DNA of 64,000 bases from Gymnogyps californianus. Lineage: Eukaryota > Chordata > Aves > Accipitriformes > Cathartidae. This document shows positions 12,401 through 25,100 of the stretch, in pieces. The first letter of the stretch is position 1, and each line of letters begins with the position of its first letter. The stretch covers positions 32,903,437 to 32,967,436 of the forward strand of contig NC_059500.1 of NCBI RefSeq assembly GCF_018139145.2, in the 5' to 3' direction. A program made the position numbers and the translations under genes. Under the pieces are notes generated by a model. It made no database searches. It had not been told where the DNA came from and worked only from the letters and a program-made list of their open reading frames with translations.

Positions 12401-15400
12401 TTGCCTCAGGTGGCAAACCTGTTTCCTTGTACTTCATGCATGGGCGTAAGGAAAGTGGATAGAAGCACATACAAGCTCATGTGTAGCAAGGAGGCCCCAG
12501 AGAAGCCCTTCCATCCATGTATTTCAGTCCACATTTCTGCCTATTGGTCTGACACAAAGAATTCACATTCTGCTTCAGAAAAGCTGAAAAACTATCTGTG
12601 GGTGGGCTAGGCTCTATCCACTCTACCCATCTGCAAAAGCAAAAGTTCAGGCTTCCACTAAGATATCTAGATGCTTGACTTCTCTCCACAAAGCTCTGGA
12701 GTTGGCCTTAATTTGTGTATGCATGCCTGCCAGACAGGTGAAAGAATACTCTGAGTTTGGGAAGGGGCTCACACCTGTGCCGGAAGAAAAGAATGGTGGC
12801 ATATCTTGGAAATTTTTGTCATTACTTAATGAGTAACTGGTTTAGATCCATGAGGAAACATTTCATGTTAAAAAACAAATTAAAGCAAAACCAAAAACAA
12901 GCAACAAAAAGCAGGTTCTCTTTACTGGAGAGAAGCTGATTAATATATTCTGGCTTCATTTTTCAGTGCAGACACAAAGCAATGGATGCATACTTGGAAG
13001 ATGACAGAGGTCCCTCTGGTGTGGAAGAAAAAGCCATATGGAAAATATTCTTTCTTCAGTGCTTTAAATGAAACAGCTTTATTTTCTGAAGCAATGGTAA
13101 GTGCTTAGCAGGTTCTGAGGACATTTAGGTTGTATATATGAAGCACATATCCATGCAGGGTGTTTTGAACTAGATTAAATTGGCTGCAGAAACATACATG
13201 AAAATACAGCCCTCCTGGGTGCCACCAAGACTATCTACATTCCTAGAAAACATGTGTTTGAATAGGACAGGAAGACAGAAGAAATATCCAAAATCTGAAG
13301 GGAATCATCTTCAGATCTTTAACAGAGGACTATATTCAGACTGAGAACTACAGCCTCAGCCACTCCCAATTCCATCCCTTCTTTTGAAAGAGTTACAGCA
13401 ATAAGGCCACCAAAAGCGTTCACAGGGCTGGGAAGCAGAGTATAAACCTAACCCTGGCCTTTGTGGAAGTCATAAGGATCTGTTTGTTCTTGTGGTAATG
13501 CTTGGAAGCTGGGATGTAACTGAGTTGCTTGAAACACCCAGAGTTGAGAGAGGAAGTAGTGTAGCATGAAGATAAGAACAGGAACCTTCACCCCTACTGT
13601 TGAGCGTAGTACCAAGGGGTTGGCATTTGAAAGAAGAACAAAGAGTTAAAGAGCTCCAGAGGTGAATAAGAATTGAAGCACTGAAATGCTCAAATAAATA
13701 TCTTTTAGGTTTGGTTCATTGGAGTTTTCTCTTTGACTGCTGCCTATAGATTTTAAGGAAAAGCAGTGGGCCCTTCAGTCAGGAGGAAGAAAGTAGAGTT
13801 GGAGAGGAAATCAAGAAGATCTGTAGTAGTAGGGAGTTTCATTAGAGGTTTTGAGGACATGGGAACTCCAGGGAGGGTGGGACATGGATTGACCAGACTT
13901 AAAGGTTAATTTGCAGCAGACAGCCTGCCACAATTGTTGGAATGACAGTCAAGAATGGTGCCAGATGAAGCTGAATATCTGGTGTCATGGCAAAAATGAG
14001 AGAACAGAGTCAGTTGTGAGTCATCCTTTTATGGACACAGCTGTAACCAGGTTAAGCACTCAGCTTTACTGAACTCTGTTGCTCAGGGTCTGCACACACT
14101 ATCCATATCAATTCAGTTCTTCAGTGAAGCCCTATTATATACTACAATAAAGTGGGTAGAAACTTATGGTGCTCCCCCAGAGCTTCATTTGTCACTGTGG
14201 TGATGATTCATCTTAGTAGGATACAAGTGCAGAATGCCACCCACACAGAATTGTTGCATTTATAAAATGCTACAAGTGATTGTGTGAAATCTAGGAGGGA
14301 AAACATCCACTCAAGTTCCTCTTTGGTTGCTATAAAGGACATCCCTGCTGTTGCAAGGCAGATTCCATTAAGAAAAGTTCATGGGGAGCTCTCCATAGGG
14401 AGAGACTATGCTACCCTACACTACAGAGAGACTACAGCTCTCTAGAGTACAGGTTGGGTTGGATCCCCGTGAACTAGTCAGGGGCTGATAAGGTAGACTG
14501 TGACAAAAAAAGTAACCCTGCATTTCCTTTTGCTGTCTCTTCCCTTTTAAGCACAAAGAACCAGCTTGTAGCCCATGGAACTTCTATCACCTCTGTTCTT
14601 GCATTGTAACGATGATAAGGGTGTTTACTTCAGGTTTTAGGCTTCTCTTCTAGTGTGGTGGTTCTTTAAATGGAGAGTTTAATCCACAGAGCAGTTCTGT
14701 CATCTCTGGCAAAGCCAGGCTGACAAATGTTACAGTTAAAGACTTAATTCCAACAACAGCAGAAGTCTGAAAATGAAATATCTTGCGAAGAAGTGGCACA
14801 TACTTCTAACGGTATGAAGATCTAACTGGCTGACATGCTGTATGGTGCCTCTTTAGGAAATCTTTAAAAGGATTCTGTTAGGACAAGTCTATGCTATTCA
14901 TTTGAAATACTCCCTTGGAGAGACTAGAACAGCGTTATATAAACACATCCACATGCATCCAGCAGTGCAGGAAAGCCTGATGAAATAGCTCTGAATAAAT
15001 ATATTGGAGCCAGTTATTGGTATTAGAGTAGAAGCTAAGAATCCCAGTGAGGGTCTGGTCCTTTCTGTCAAGTCCACTACTTGCACAGAGAATTATTTTC
15101 CTAATGGTTTTGTGGTCTTGCAAAAAAGCGTTCAAGAAGGGATTTTGTGTGAGGCATTGCGTCTAGATCACTTTCAGTGCTGATAAATAGTATCCTCTAC
15201 ATCACTTACAGATGGGAGATGAAAGACTTATGTGCCTGAAAGTTCATTTGTTTTCCTCCAGTGATGGGAGCTGGCTAGTCAAAGATACCACCTCTCCTTG
15301 CAGACTTTGTGGGTTTGTTTTGGTTTTTTTTCTATTTTAAAATGTCACAGCTACAAAGAGGAGCACATTTGCAACGTTCATAAACATATCTTAGCATGAC

Positions 15401-18400
15401 AATGCAAGGAGTATTAGGAGAAAGGGAGATCATATCACATAACCAAGGCAAGCCACCATGGCCCAGGGGCATATCAAACACTGAATCTAAGTTCTTTTTC
15501 GTACCAATATATTACCTTACCACTTAGATCATCATGCTTCATGAAGCACTGCAGTGAGCTTTAAATATGGTTTCTGATACAGATTAAAGTCTAATGGTAC
15601 TGTTCCTGAAAGTGCCTAAAGGACCAAGGTGTTGAAGCTTCAGGAAAACTTAAATGAATAGGTGTAGAAATGTGTTTGAATATATTATCTCTCAGCAACA
15701 AAATACAGACCTGAGTCACGTGCAGTTAACAGCTCAGAAGTCAGTTAACAACAGATCTTGCCCAGTTTCTGAACAAAATGCTATGGGACTCTAATTACTA
15801 AAAGGGCTAGAAGTTTTAATACAAGTCAGATGTTCCACAAATAGACATGCGTAACCAACAACAGATGGAGACAATATGGTCTCCTTGAGAACATCCATTT
15901 TAAAAGCAGAGAGAGAAGAGTTCTAGTCATGGTGATGCCATATTTCTGCTCATGGACAAGCTATTCTGTCTTTCTGTCTCCTCTGAGTACTTCCCTCAAG
16001 TATTCCCTGTTTGGACAGCCAGCAAAGGCTGTCTGTTATTCTAGGAGTCTGAGACAACACAAGGCTGTTGTGGTGACCCAATCTCACATCCTGCAAAATG
16101 AGTCACATAGATGCCCATGATTTCTCCAGCAACCTCCTTTTGGGGCTGGAGAAACATCCTTTAGGTATACATCCGTCATGCTTCCCAAACTTCTTGAGTA
16201 CTCTAACTGGAGACAGGATTTTACCTCAGATCTTCAAATAAGGATTTATCTAGCACAGGCACAGCATATGTTGCTCCAATGGTTAACCACCTTCCCTTAA
16301 TAATGTAATTAATACTTCTTGTCTGAATCTGTCTAGCTTCACCTGTTGAATCTTGTTAGGCCTTTATCAGCTAGATTAAAGAACTATCTTGTATTAGAAG
16401 TCATGTCCTCTTTCACATAACTGGTGTTCAAATCATCTCTCCATCTTCTTTTTATTGAACTATGTGTATCAGAGCTCCTCCAGCTTTTCGTGTAGGCTAC
16501 TGCGTACGCCACAATTGGAGTTCAGAGATGATATTGGTCTGGCAGTAACAGCTTTTCAAACTCTACATTGTCCAGGCTGTTTGGCTTCTAATCTTGACTA
16601 CAATCTCTAGACACTCCATCCTAGCAATAATGAACAACCTAAGTGAACATTGAGACAATATTATTACTAAGACTGACAGCTGACAACTTCAGGACGTGCA
16701 GGGTAGATACGGCTGAGTGAAACATTTTGGCACAGGGCTGAAATATATTGGGGTGAGATATTCCACCTTTGTTCAGAGGGAGGAAGAGTACAGACTGACT
16801 TTTTAAAACCTGTGTGGTCCATGTTATTCATCTTTTTGAGTTGTGTCAAGCTATCCATTTGAGGAGTAATACATCAGATAAGTACAGACTATTTGTTTCT
16901 GGCATGCACTCAGCTCCCTTGTAAAGCACAGCATACAAATTGTTTCCTTGTTGGAAGCCCTGGATCGCCCAGCAGTATTATTTATCTTCAAGAAATACAA
17001 GTGGTAAATGGCCAAGCACTTCCTCTGGGCACTTTGATCTTTTAGCTTTGAACGAAGACTTTTGGAAATCCGTATAAGACACCGAAACTTGGGATTCTGG
17101 AGTAAGTCAGAAAGTATTAACATGAAGCAAATATGGACTAAAGTGTCCTAAATGACTCTTACATTGTTCCACTTCCTTGTATATCATTCCGTTTTCTTTT
17201 GCCATAGCTTACTGGTGGAAAAAGGACTAGGAGAAGATTCCAAACAGTAGCTAACTTGGTAACTTTGAAGCACAGCTAACCACAAACCCCACTTTTAAGT
17301 AGTGAAGAGTCCTCTATTTTTTTTTTTAATGGTTCCTAAAATAAATCCTAAGTTGCAGTATCTTGTATATCATCTTTTCCTAAATCCTGGAATTTCAATA
17401 ACTATTAGAGAAGTTGTTTAGGCAGATTCTGGAGTGGCTTACATTGATTTCAGAGCCTAAAAGTCTCACTTGTCCAGCCAAATAGGATTTTTGTAGAAGC
17501 TGAGGTATGTCAGTAATCAGAGCTTAAAGAGAGAAAAAGAATAGAGAACAGTTGTGGCTTAACACTAAGATGTAGGCATAGCTGCCCTATCCAGGAGGAA
17601 AGGAACAGTTTGAGATGCTCTACCTTTCTTCTTGTTCCTCTCTTCCTGTAAGAACCTTTTTTGGTATGACCGTTCATTGCCTTGTACCAACCGCAGGTTA
17701 TTATATCTGGCTCTGCATTGTCTGGGCTACATTTTCACCAATACCTGGCTCCATATGCCAAGGAAATGTATACAGCTGCCCAGTATACAACTCCAAGCCA
17801 TCGTCACTGGAGCAGTGCAGTTTTTTGTTCTGTGGGGTCTTAGTTAAGCTCAAAATAATCAAAATGGGCTTTATTTGTAGCTGTCTCTGTAATTGCTGGC
17901 TTGTGTCAGCATCTGAGCCTGAAGCCAGTGAAAAAAATGCCATGTACTGTGTGTGTCTATCTGTCTTTTTGTGTGTCGGTTTGCGCTCTTCACTTATGAC
18001 TTTCAGGACCCATTGGCCAATTTCAAGCCTACTTGACAAAGAGAGTAGGAAATCTTGCAGATGTAGAGTACTTAAAAATTTTATGAAGTTGGGCAGCTGG
18101 AGAGAGCAATCAAGTATGATAAATGCTACCTTCAAAGCTTCAGTAAGTAGTTGCACTTCTTAGGTGCTAGGAAAAAAATCACAAAAGACAGTTTCCATAC
18201 ATAACCCAACTGCAGAAAAAGCTGTAGCTGGAGCCTGGATGTTATTAGAGATCAGAAAATCAGCTGGGACTTGCAAATCTGGAGGAAGCAAGATTTCATC
18301 AGCCCTGCTTAGGAGATGTTACTTTACATTAATTTGCTTCCTTTTACTTTTGATTTATTTTTTTCCCCCTGTAGGCCCCAGACTGAGATAAAGTATGTAT

Positions 18401-18945
18401 CTTGCCTACAAAGGAGTCCAGAGGAGTCCAGCTAGCCCTCAGTTTTGGTAAGGATTCAGAGAATCCCTTATACTTCTCTAAGTCCATGAAAAAAATTCAG
18501 CTTCTTTGTTGAGCAAGTTTTCTTTAAATGAGTTTGGTTTAGATTAGGAGGAGGAAGTGTTTGCTAATTGAAATATGCCACTGGTTGTCATCGTCACGTG
18601 CTCTCACAGCTTGTTCCAGAGCTGACGTAAATCAATCTTGCTAAGGTTGGTAGGCGCTTAATGAAGACACTTGCATGGCACCAGTTGCACCCTTGTCCTC
18701 ATTTTCACTCTGGCTTGGTGATACAAAGACATAAGGTTGCTGGTAAGTGGCTAAGTGGCTTTTGTTCTATGACAGTAACAGACAAAGCTTGAGGCAAATG
18801 GTCACAGGTCAAACAAGTCTTCAGAACAGTGAAGCCTTCTGAACATCACGTCAGCTCGCTCTTCTTTATGGCCTTCTGCTTTCCTCCCTGTTTTGCATGT
18901 TCTCAGAACTGTTCTGAAGCAAATATACAGATAATATAAAATTAC
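9492..18945. other. Unique AT-rich sequence, no gene seen
   Basis: No recognisable gene, RNA or recent transposon. The longest frames (10263-10760 minus, 165 codons; 17615-18163 plus, 182 codons) have no domain I know and no codon pattern that stands out, so I treat them as chance. A CACGTG E-box sits at about 18595-18600 without promoter context. Confidence 0.55.
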
Positions 18946-19171
18946 CAATAAATCAGTTAATGTTGTCACATGATTCAGCACACGAGCTGATACTTTCCTC
19001 GTTGCATTCATCAAGACGTAGGCTATTTTCAGAAGTTCCTGGTTAGAAATGGATCCACATGTCCTGAACAATTCACAGAAAAGTTTGATTTCCCATGGTT
19101 TATAGTACTCTCCATGGGTCAAAAAAAGCTCAGGCAAGCTGGTAGAAGTTGTTTGCAAAACCTCTTTGTAA
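18946..19171 (-). other. Weak candidate coding exon, product unknown
   Basis: On the minus strand a 138-codon open frame (18802-19218) has an inner part that reads more like real protein than its neighbours: amphipathic, helix-like, with an N-glycosylation sequon (NAT) and two cysteines. A possible splice acceptor (TATCAG) lies just upstream and a possible donor (TTG then GTAATT) just downstream, giving a 226-bp exon. After the donor the frame turns into low-quality hydrophobic sequence, as expected of intron. The spacing of leucines loosely recalls the helical part of adhesion-GPCR GAIN domains, but I cannot identify a family. It may be chance; no partner exon was found. Confidence 0.22.
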
Positions 19172-22100
19172 CTGATAACTAGTTTTTGAGACAGTAAATG
19201 AATGGTTTTACTACTCATCTTGTCTCTGATCAGCAGGTGGAAAAAACTCTGTGCCTGTTTGCATGCCTCCCATATGCCTGGTTATGCTAGAACACTGAAA
19301 CAAGACAAATAAACTGTGCTTCACAAATTGTGTTGCAGACACATTGGGAAAAACTGATTATTCAGGAGAGAACCATAAACAGAGAGGTCAATTGAAATAC
19401 TGCGTAGGCTGTGACACTGACCCTCAGGAATTACAAAGTGCTTCCACTGAAGAACTGTATTGGAGACAAAAAACGAAGCAGTTTGAAATGTGAGCTCTGA
19501 AATCTCCCATGTGCTCCATAAAACTGACCCTAGTTGACTGTACACTCTTCAAGACTGGGAGGCTTGTTTAGCACTATAGTACCCAGCACAGTGGTTTTTA
19601 AGCATTGCTGCAGTGTGCATGCTCAATAGGCACATTAATATATGCACACACAAATACAAAAAGCCACTGGCATAATCTGGTACTCTACTTCATGATTCTA
19701 AGCATGAAGAAGTCTGAAACACCTTGCGAGATCTCTTCCCTTTGTCATCCCTAAATCACATTTTCCCTCTAAATACTGACAGAAATTGCTTCTCTGAGAA
19801 GCTTTCCTTTTCCTAACCTGTCACAGTCAGAGGTACTGCCAAGGACTCCTATAGTCAGCTGCAGTTTCTTGCTTACCCAGATGCATCTCTGGCAAGTTGC
19901 TGAGAGCTACATTGTCGGCCCAAGGATGTGGTTTCTTTCAGTCCAGTCCAGAAGGGGAGAGACCTAGGTTTTGAGAACTGAGAGCTATGTTTTACTGTGA
20001 TTTCCCTCTACCTGTAGCAGTGCTGCACCAACTCTTTCTACCAAAATTCCTCTTCCTTGTTCCTTGCTAAAACTCAAATAAGAGTGACAGATCTGAGAAA
20101 GCAATGAAGATGAAACAGTCCCTTACTTTACTACCAGAATAGCTGACAGAGTAACTCTTGCCATTTTTTCTGTTATGAAGAACATACATTTCTAAAGCAA
20201 ATTATTGTCTGACCAAGGGGACTCCATTAACAAGGAAAAGCAAAACACAGGTGAAAATCAGATCTAGATACATGGGAAAAAGAAAGACCAAAAATATATC
20301 TACAAGAAGACAAAGGAGCTACTGAAACTTGGGTTAGCATTTTGCAGAAAATATGCACTCTATCATTTTGCGGGCAAGTATTCTTATGTGTTACAGTTCT
20401 GAAGAAACACACTGGGAGTGGAAACAGACTCATGTAATAACTGAGAATGACAGTCTTTCCTTATGCTGCTTATGCTGAAGGACTTTAAAGAGCTGCTTTC
20501 CAAGTAAAATCATTAAAGCCAAACTGTAGCATTTCACAAATGAAAGCATTAGTGTAATTTATAGTTAATTCCAAACAGGATCTCCCCTTAAAGAATGAAA
20601 AATAAACAGAGTCCACCTGTTACTAGATTTGCCAAAAAGCACAAGCTGCTCACTGTAATCTAAACCAGCTGAATGATAACTCTTCGATCACTCCATTAGC
20701 TGACATTCCTGCTAAGGGAGCAAAGATTTTTCCTGTCATTGCTTACTTTGCACTTAACTGGGGAATGTTGGGTTTGGAAGATGGGTTTAGGCTCCTTGCT
20801 TGTTGAATTCCAGCTTGTTCATACACCTCTTGCTTTGCACAGCAGTCCTTTGTCCTCCTCTGGTAGCAGGCTTACCAGATGCCTGTGGCAAAATGCTCAG
20901 AGGCTGAAACATGCTGCTAGCAGACCTGGCTATCAAGCCAGCATTTCTGTTTCTGGCTAGGGATCTCTGCACTAAGCAGCTGAGACAGATGCAATGCATG
21001 TACTCTTCTGACTCCTTTTGCATTGTTTGTCATGAATATGAAGTCTAGCAGAAGCAAAAAAAATATTATTAAAAAAAAAAAAGATGAGTAAATTATTCAC
21101 TTGCTTAGACTCCCTAAGTACTGGTTTAAGTTTACTCAGTATAAGCACTTTTGTACCAGTGCAGGTTGACAAAGCTACTGACAAAAAAAAAAGGGGGGAA
21201 AGTTAGAGAATGGATACCATCTAGTGGTACCACCCATAAAATAGTGGATTTGGCAGCTGCTTCATTTGCCCGTGGCTGTTTTCCTTTTGGGGTCCAAGTT
21301 TTTTGGTAGACCTCTTGGCCTCATTCATATTTGTCACTATCTTTCTGCAAGGATGGCCTTTGAGTTGGCAAGTGCTAGGGAACACACAAGGCAGTACTAG
21401 ACTGAACCTTTAAGCTCCCAAATTGCTGTTACATGTTAATCTCTCAGCCCCCCTCTGGAGAAGCTGTACCTTCTTTGGGGACTGAAAAATGGTGTGGAAG
21501 AGTATTAGAGCCTCAGAAGAAGAAAATACGCAGACTTTGTTTTCATCCAATGATCTAGTCCTTAGTGCTGAGGAGACCTATTTCAGCTGGCATGTCCCAC
21601 CTTTCCTCCTTCCCACATGCCTGAGCATAGGGCCTTTCTCTCTGACAGGGGGGACAGGCTCGACCCAAAGCTTGCCAAGGTCAGTGAGGGCTTTTGCTGT
21701 GGTTAAAAGGGATTAATCTTCAGACCGATCACTGTAGGCTCTTACTCTGAACCACCTGCTTACTCTGACGAGTCCTTACTTCTGCAGAAGGGTGCAGTGC
21801 CTTTGATGACAAGGTTTTCACCTGTCTGATGGGAGGTGATGCAATCTGGCCCTACGTTAGCAGCTTTTGGCAGTATTTTTCCTGTTGTCAAACACAGGAT
21901 TAGAGAACATGCAGACATATGCAAATTAGCTCTTACCTAATTCATTATACACTAGGAAGTCATAAAACCACCTCACACTGCTGTCAGTTGCTGGATCTGT
22001 GGGATGGGGTAGGCTTCTGCCCTCTCTGCCACCCTGGCCACCTTAAAGCACTGCATCATGCCTCTCGCTCAGTAATACCACATGTGCTGTAAGCATGGTC

Positions 22101-25100
22101 CCAAACTGAGTGGCAGATCCCCGCCCCCGATCTCTGGGTGGAAATTGAGCTACTGGCAAGTGGAAGGAACCGTGAACACACCTGGTGTTCCTGAGTTTCT
22201 GACACTCACCCCATCCTTTCTCATTATCTTTCTAAATAGAGGAAATAATTGTTGTATTTTAAGCTCAGATTTAATTGTTATGTTGCCATGTTGGCTTGAT
22301 CAGAGTTCAGGATTAGAAGGTAATGTGGTTTTTTTCTTTTTTTTTTTTGAAGTTAATTTTTATTCTAATATTATGCTTTAGTTCCCTGCAATGTGTGAGG
22401 TCTCTGAGTTACTAGAAGACTTCATCAAATTTTTTTCCATAGACTTTTTTATTTTTGTTAGATATTTTGGCTTTTTTTTTTAATCATCAGAAAAAACAAG
22501 CTTTTTCAGTAATTTTGTATTGGTTTGGAAATATCACCCATCCCCATGCCACACAAATACTTCCAAAGATGTGATTCTGGTTTGATTGAAAAGGTTAATT
22601 TTGGGCTTTTGAAAATTATTGCTTTTATTGGAAATCAAATATTTTCTTATTCTAAGATTTTTTTAATATATTTTTTAAAGTGATTAAAAAAGCTAAAATA
22701 AATTTTGACGATAGTCAGTAGTAAATCTTTGCATACTCTTTGTTTGTTTTTCTAATTACGCTTCTGGGAACCACTTTTTGCCTTGTGGCTGTGCTCTTAA
22801 GAGCTATATGCCATTGTAGCAATATCAGAGCTGTTAATCTGGCATCTCTGAAGTCTGTGCAGACATACATTCAATGTCTGTCTTCCTTGTTCTTTATTTT
22901 CCACCATCACTAAAGCTTGGCTGGAAGACACTGTCCCAGAACAGGAATTGTGTGCTTTCATGTTAGAAGCATTGAGAGAAGGACATGTTCTTCTAAAAGT
23001 CAAAATTGCCAAAAGTTTTTATAATGCTAAATGAGGATTTTGTTTCCAGTTTAGCTTGCAGCTGAGCTTGAACGTGTCTTCTCATTCATTCAAGGCTGAC
23101 CCACGCTTCTCGGCCAAACCCTCAAAAGTTTTATTCCTTCAAAAGGCCTTTAAGCTTTAATAACCCTTTTTCATATTAAAGCTGTTTTAAATAACAAACT
23201 TAGTGTTACTGTTTAATTAGAAAATCCCTTTGGTGAAAAAAATGTTCAAAGACACTGAAGTGAAAGATTTTGCATTGACCTAAACATGTACCTGTGGATA
23301 ATTTTCCTGCTGACCTTGAGGCTTTTTGGACACAGTGAAAATCTCTTTTTTACCCACATTGTGTTCACTCCCCAGTGTGCCCTTGCCGTTTGTTAAAAAT
23401 GTGGACGTTTGGTTGCTGCTCTCCTTGTCTCATCTTTAGCCACCTCAAATGCCTGACATTTGCATCTAGTCTAACTGTGTGCTTTTATTTGGCCGTCTGT
23501 CAGACTTAGGTATTTACACCAACCCCACTGATAATCATAATATGAAAATTATGATTATGATTATTTTGTCTTCAAGAAATCTATCATCTGATGCCTCTGT
23601 CACGTACCATAGAGTTTATCAATGGAGTGGCTCCTTGTCACCTCTCTTCTAGGGCCTCCTAAACGCTGATCCTATGCAGAGATGGGCTACACCTCCATTC
23701 CGTTACGAAATCTTTGCTTCTGCTAACAGGATTCACCCTGATTCTGCAAAAGGGTCAAGTCTACCCTCAGTGATTACTCCTTTAACCAGCTTCAACACGC
23801 CAAGAAGGTAGAGGTGCACCCAGGCACTACCGGGGTGGGATATTGTCTTTAAATTATCCAGGAGACAACTCAAGCCTGAAACAGAGCTTACAGAATAAAA
23901 TCTTTACAAAATTCAACTGTGTCATGGTAGCAGTGAGAAGCTGCAGAGAAGGGAGTGGGATACACTGAAAAAATTAACCAATGGAAGATGGGCAAAGTAT
24001 TAAAGAAAAAGATGGACTTTCTCAGACTGTCAGGATGTATCAGATATTCAGGAGAACACAGAAGAGAAAAATACACAGGATTTGAAGAACTGTTTGGAAA
24101 TATGTTCATAATATCTTTTCTGAAAATAAGTCACATATTTTAATTGAAAATAAAGGATAGGATAAGAGAAAAATTATTGCGAGAAAAAGATCACTTTTTC
24201 TTGGGAAAAAGGAGTAATGACAAAAGAAGAGAGGAAAATTCTTATGAAAGTATTTTACCAGTCATAACAAAAGCTGGATAAATATCTACACAGTATTATA
24301 CTAACCTGACACAAGGTCCACAGTGTCCTGTGCAGATAATGGGTATAAATTATAATGTTGTTGTGTGAAGATACAACCTGATGAGATGAAAAATAGATTT
24401 GACCATGCCTTTTCAACTCTCTACTAAAGTTGCTGATACTGAAGACAGCTGAGAAGTAAAAATATCAGCGGAGGCATGCTCAGCTTCTGCAACCTGTGGA
24501 TTACTTCAGCAGATACAGAATTCCTCCCTATGTGTCTTTACAAGCAAATGTTCAGACTGAAGAAGAAGGAAAGAAGACTCTAAAAATGATCTAAAATTTG
24601 AAGGGTTTTTTAAAGGTATGTGACTTCTAGACATTTTGACAACTATTGCTCTAATTACACCCAGTGCATCTTTTCTAAAAACATTACATTAAAAAAATAA
24701 ATGAGTGAAGAAGACCGTTTATATTCAAGAAAGCTTTTCCTGTTTCTCAGAAGAAAAAATCTAAGGTATATGACTATTGTGTTACCAAGAATGCAACATT
24801 ACTGAGAAGTGTTCAAGAAATCATATATACAAGGTTCTATCTTATCGTTTTGTTTTATCTTTGGTTAACTTCAAGACTTACACAAACGGTAAAGTTTATA
24901 AAAGAAATAAACAAAAAACTCAATGAAATCAGATTTATTAGAAGGATCTGTCTGTTTCTGCATAAAGCAACTGTAGACAGACAACATCTATATTGGGTTT
25001 ATAGATGCTTCATTTTACCGGACCCAGGGAGAGCAGAGATCAATGCTCCCTTCTCATTTTGAAGATGGTAGTATCTGGAGCTGCTTTGAGAAACAAAGGT

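Noticed and set aside
17615..18163. 182-codon plus-strand frame
   Set aside because: No recognised domain, overlapped by an open frame on the other strand; expected by chance in 64 kb.
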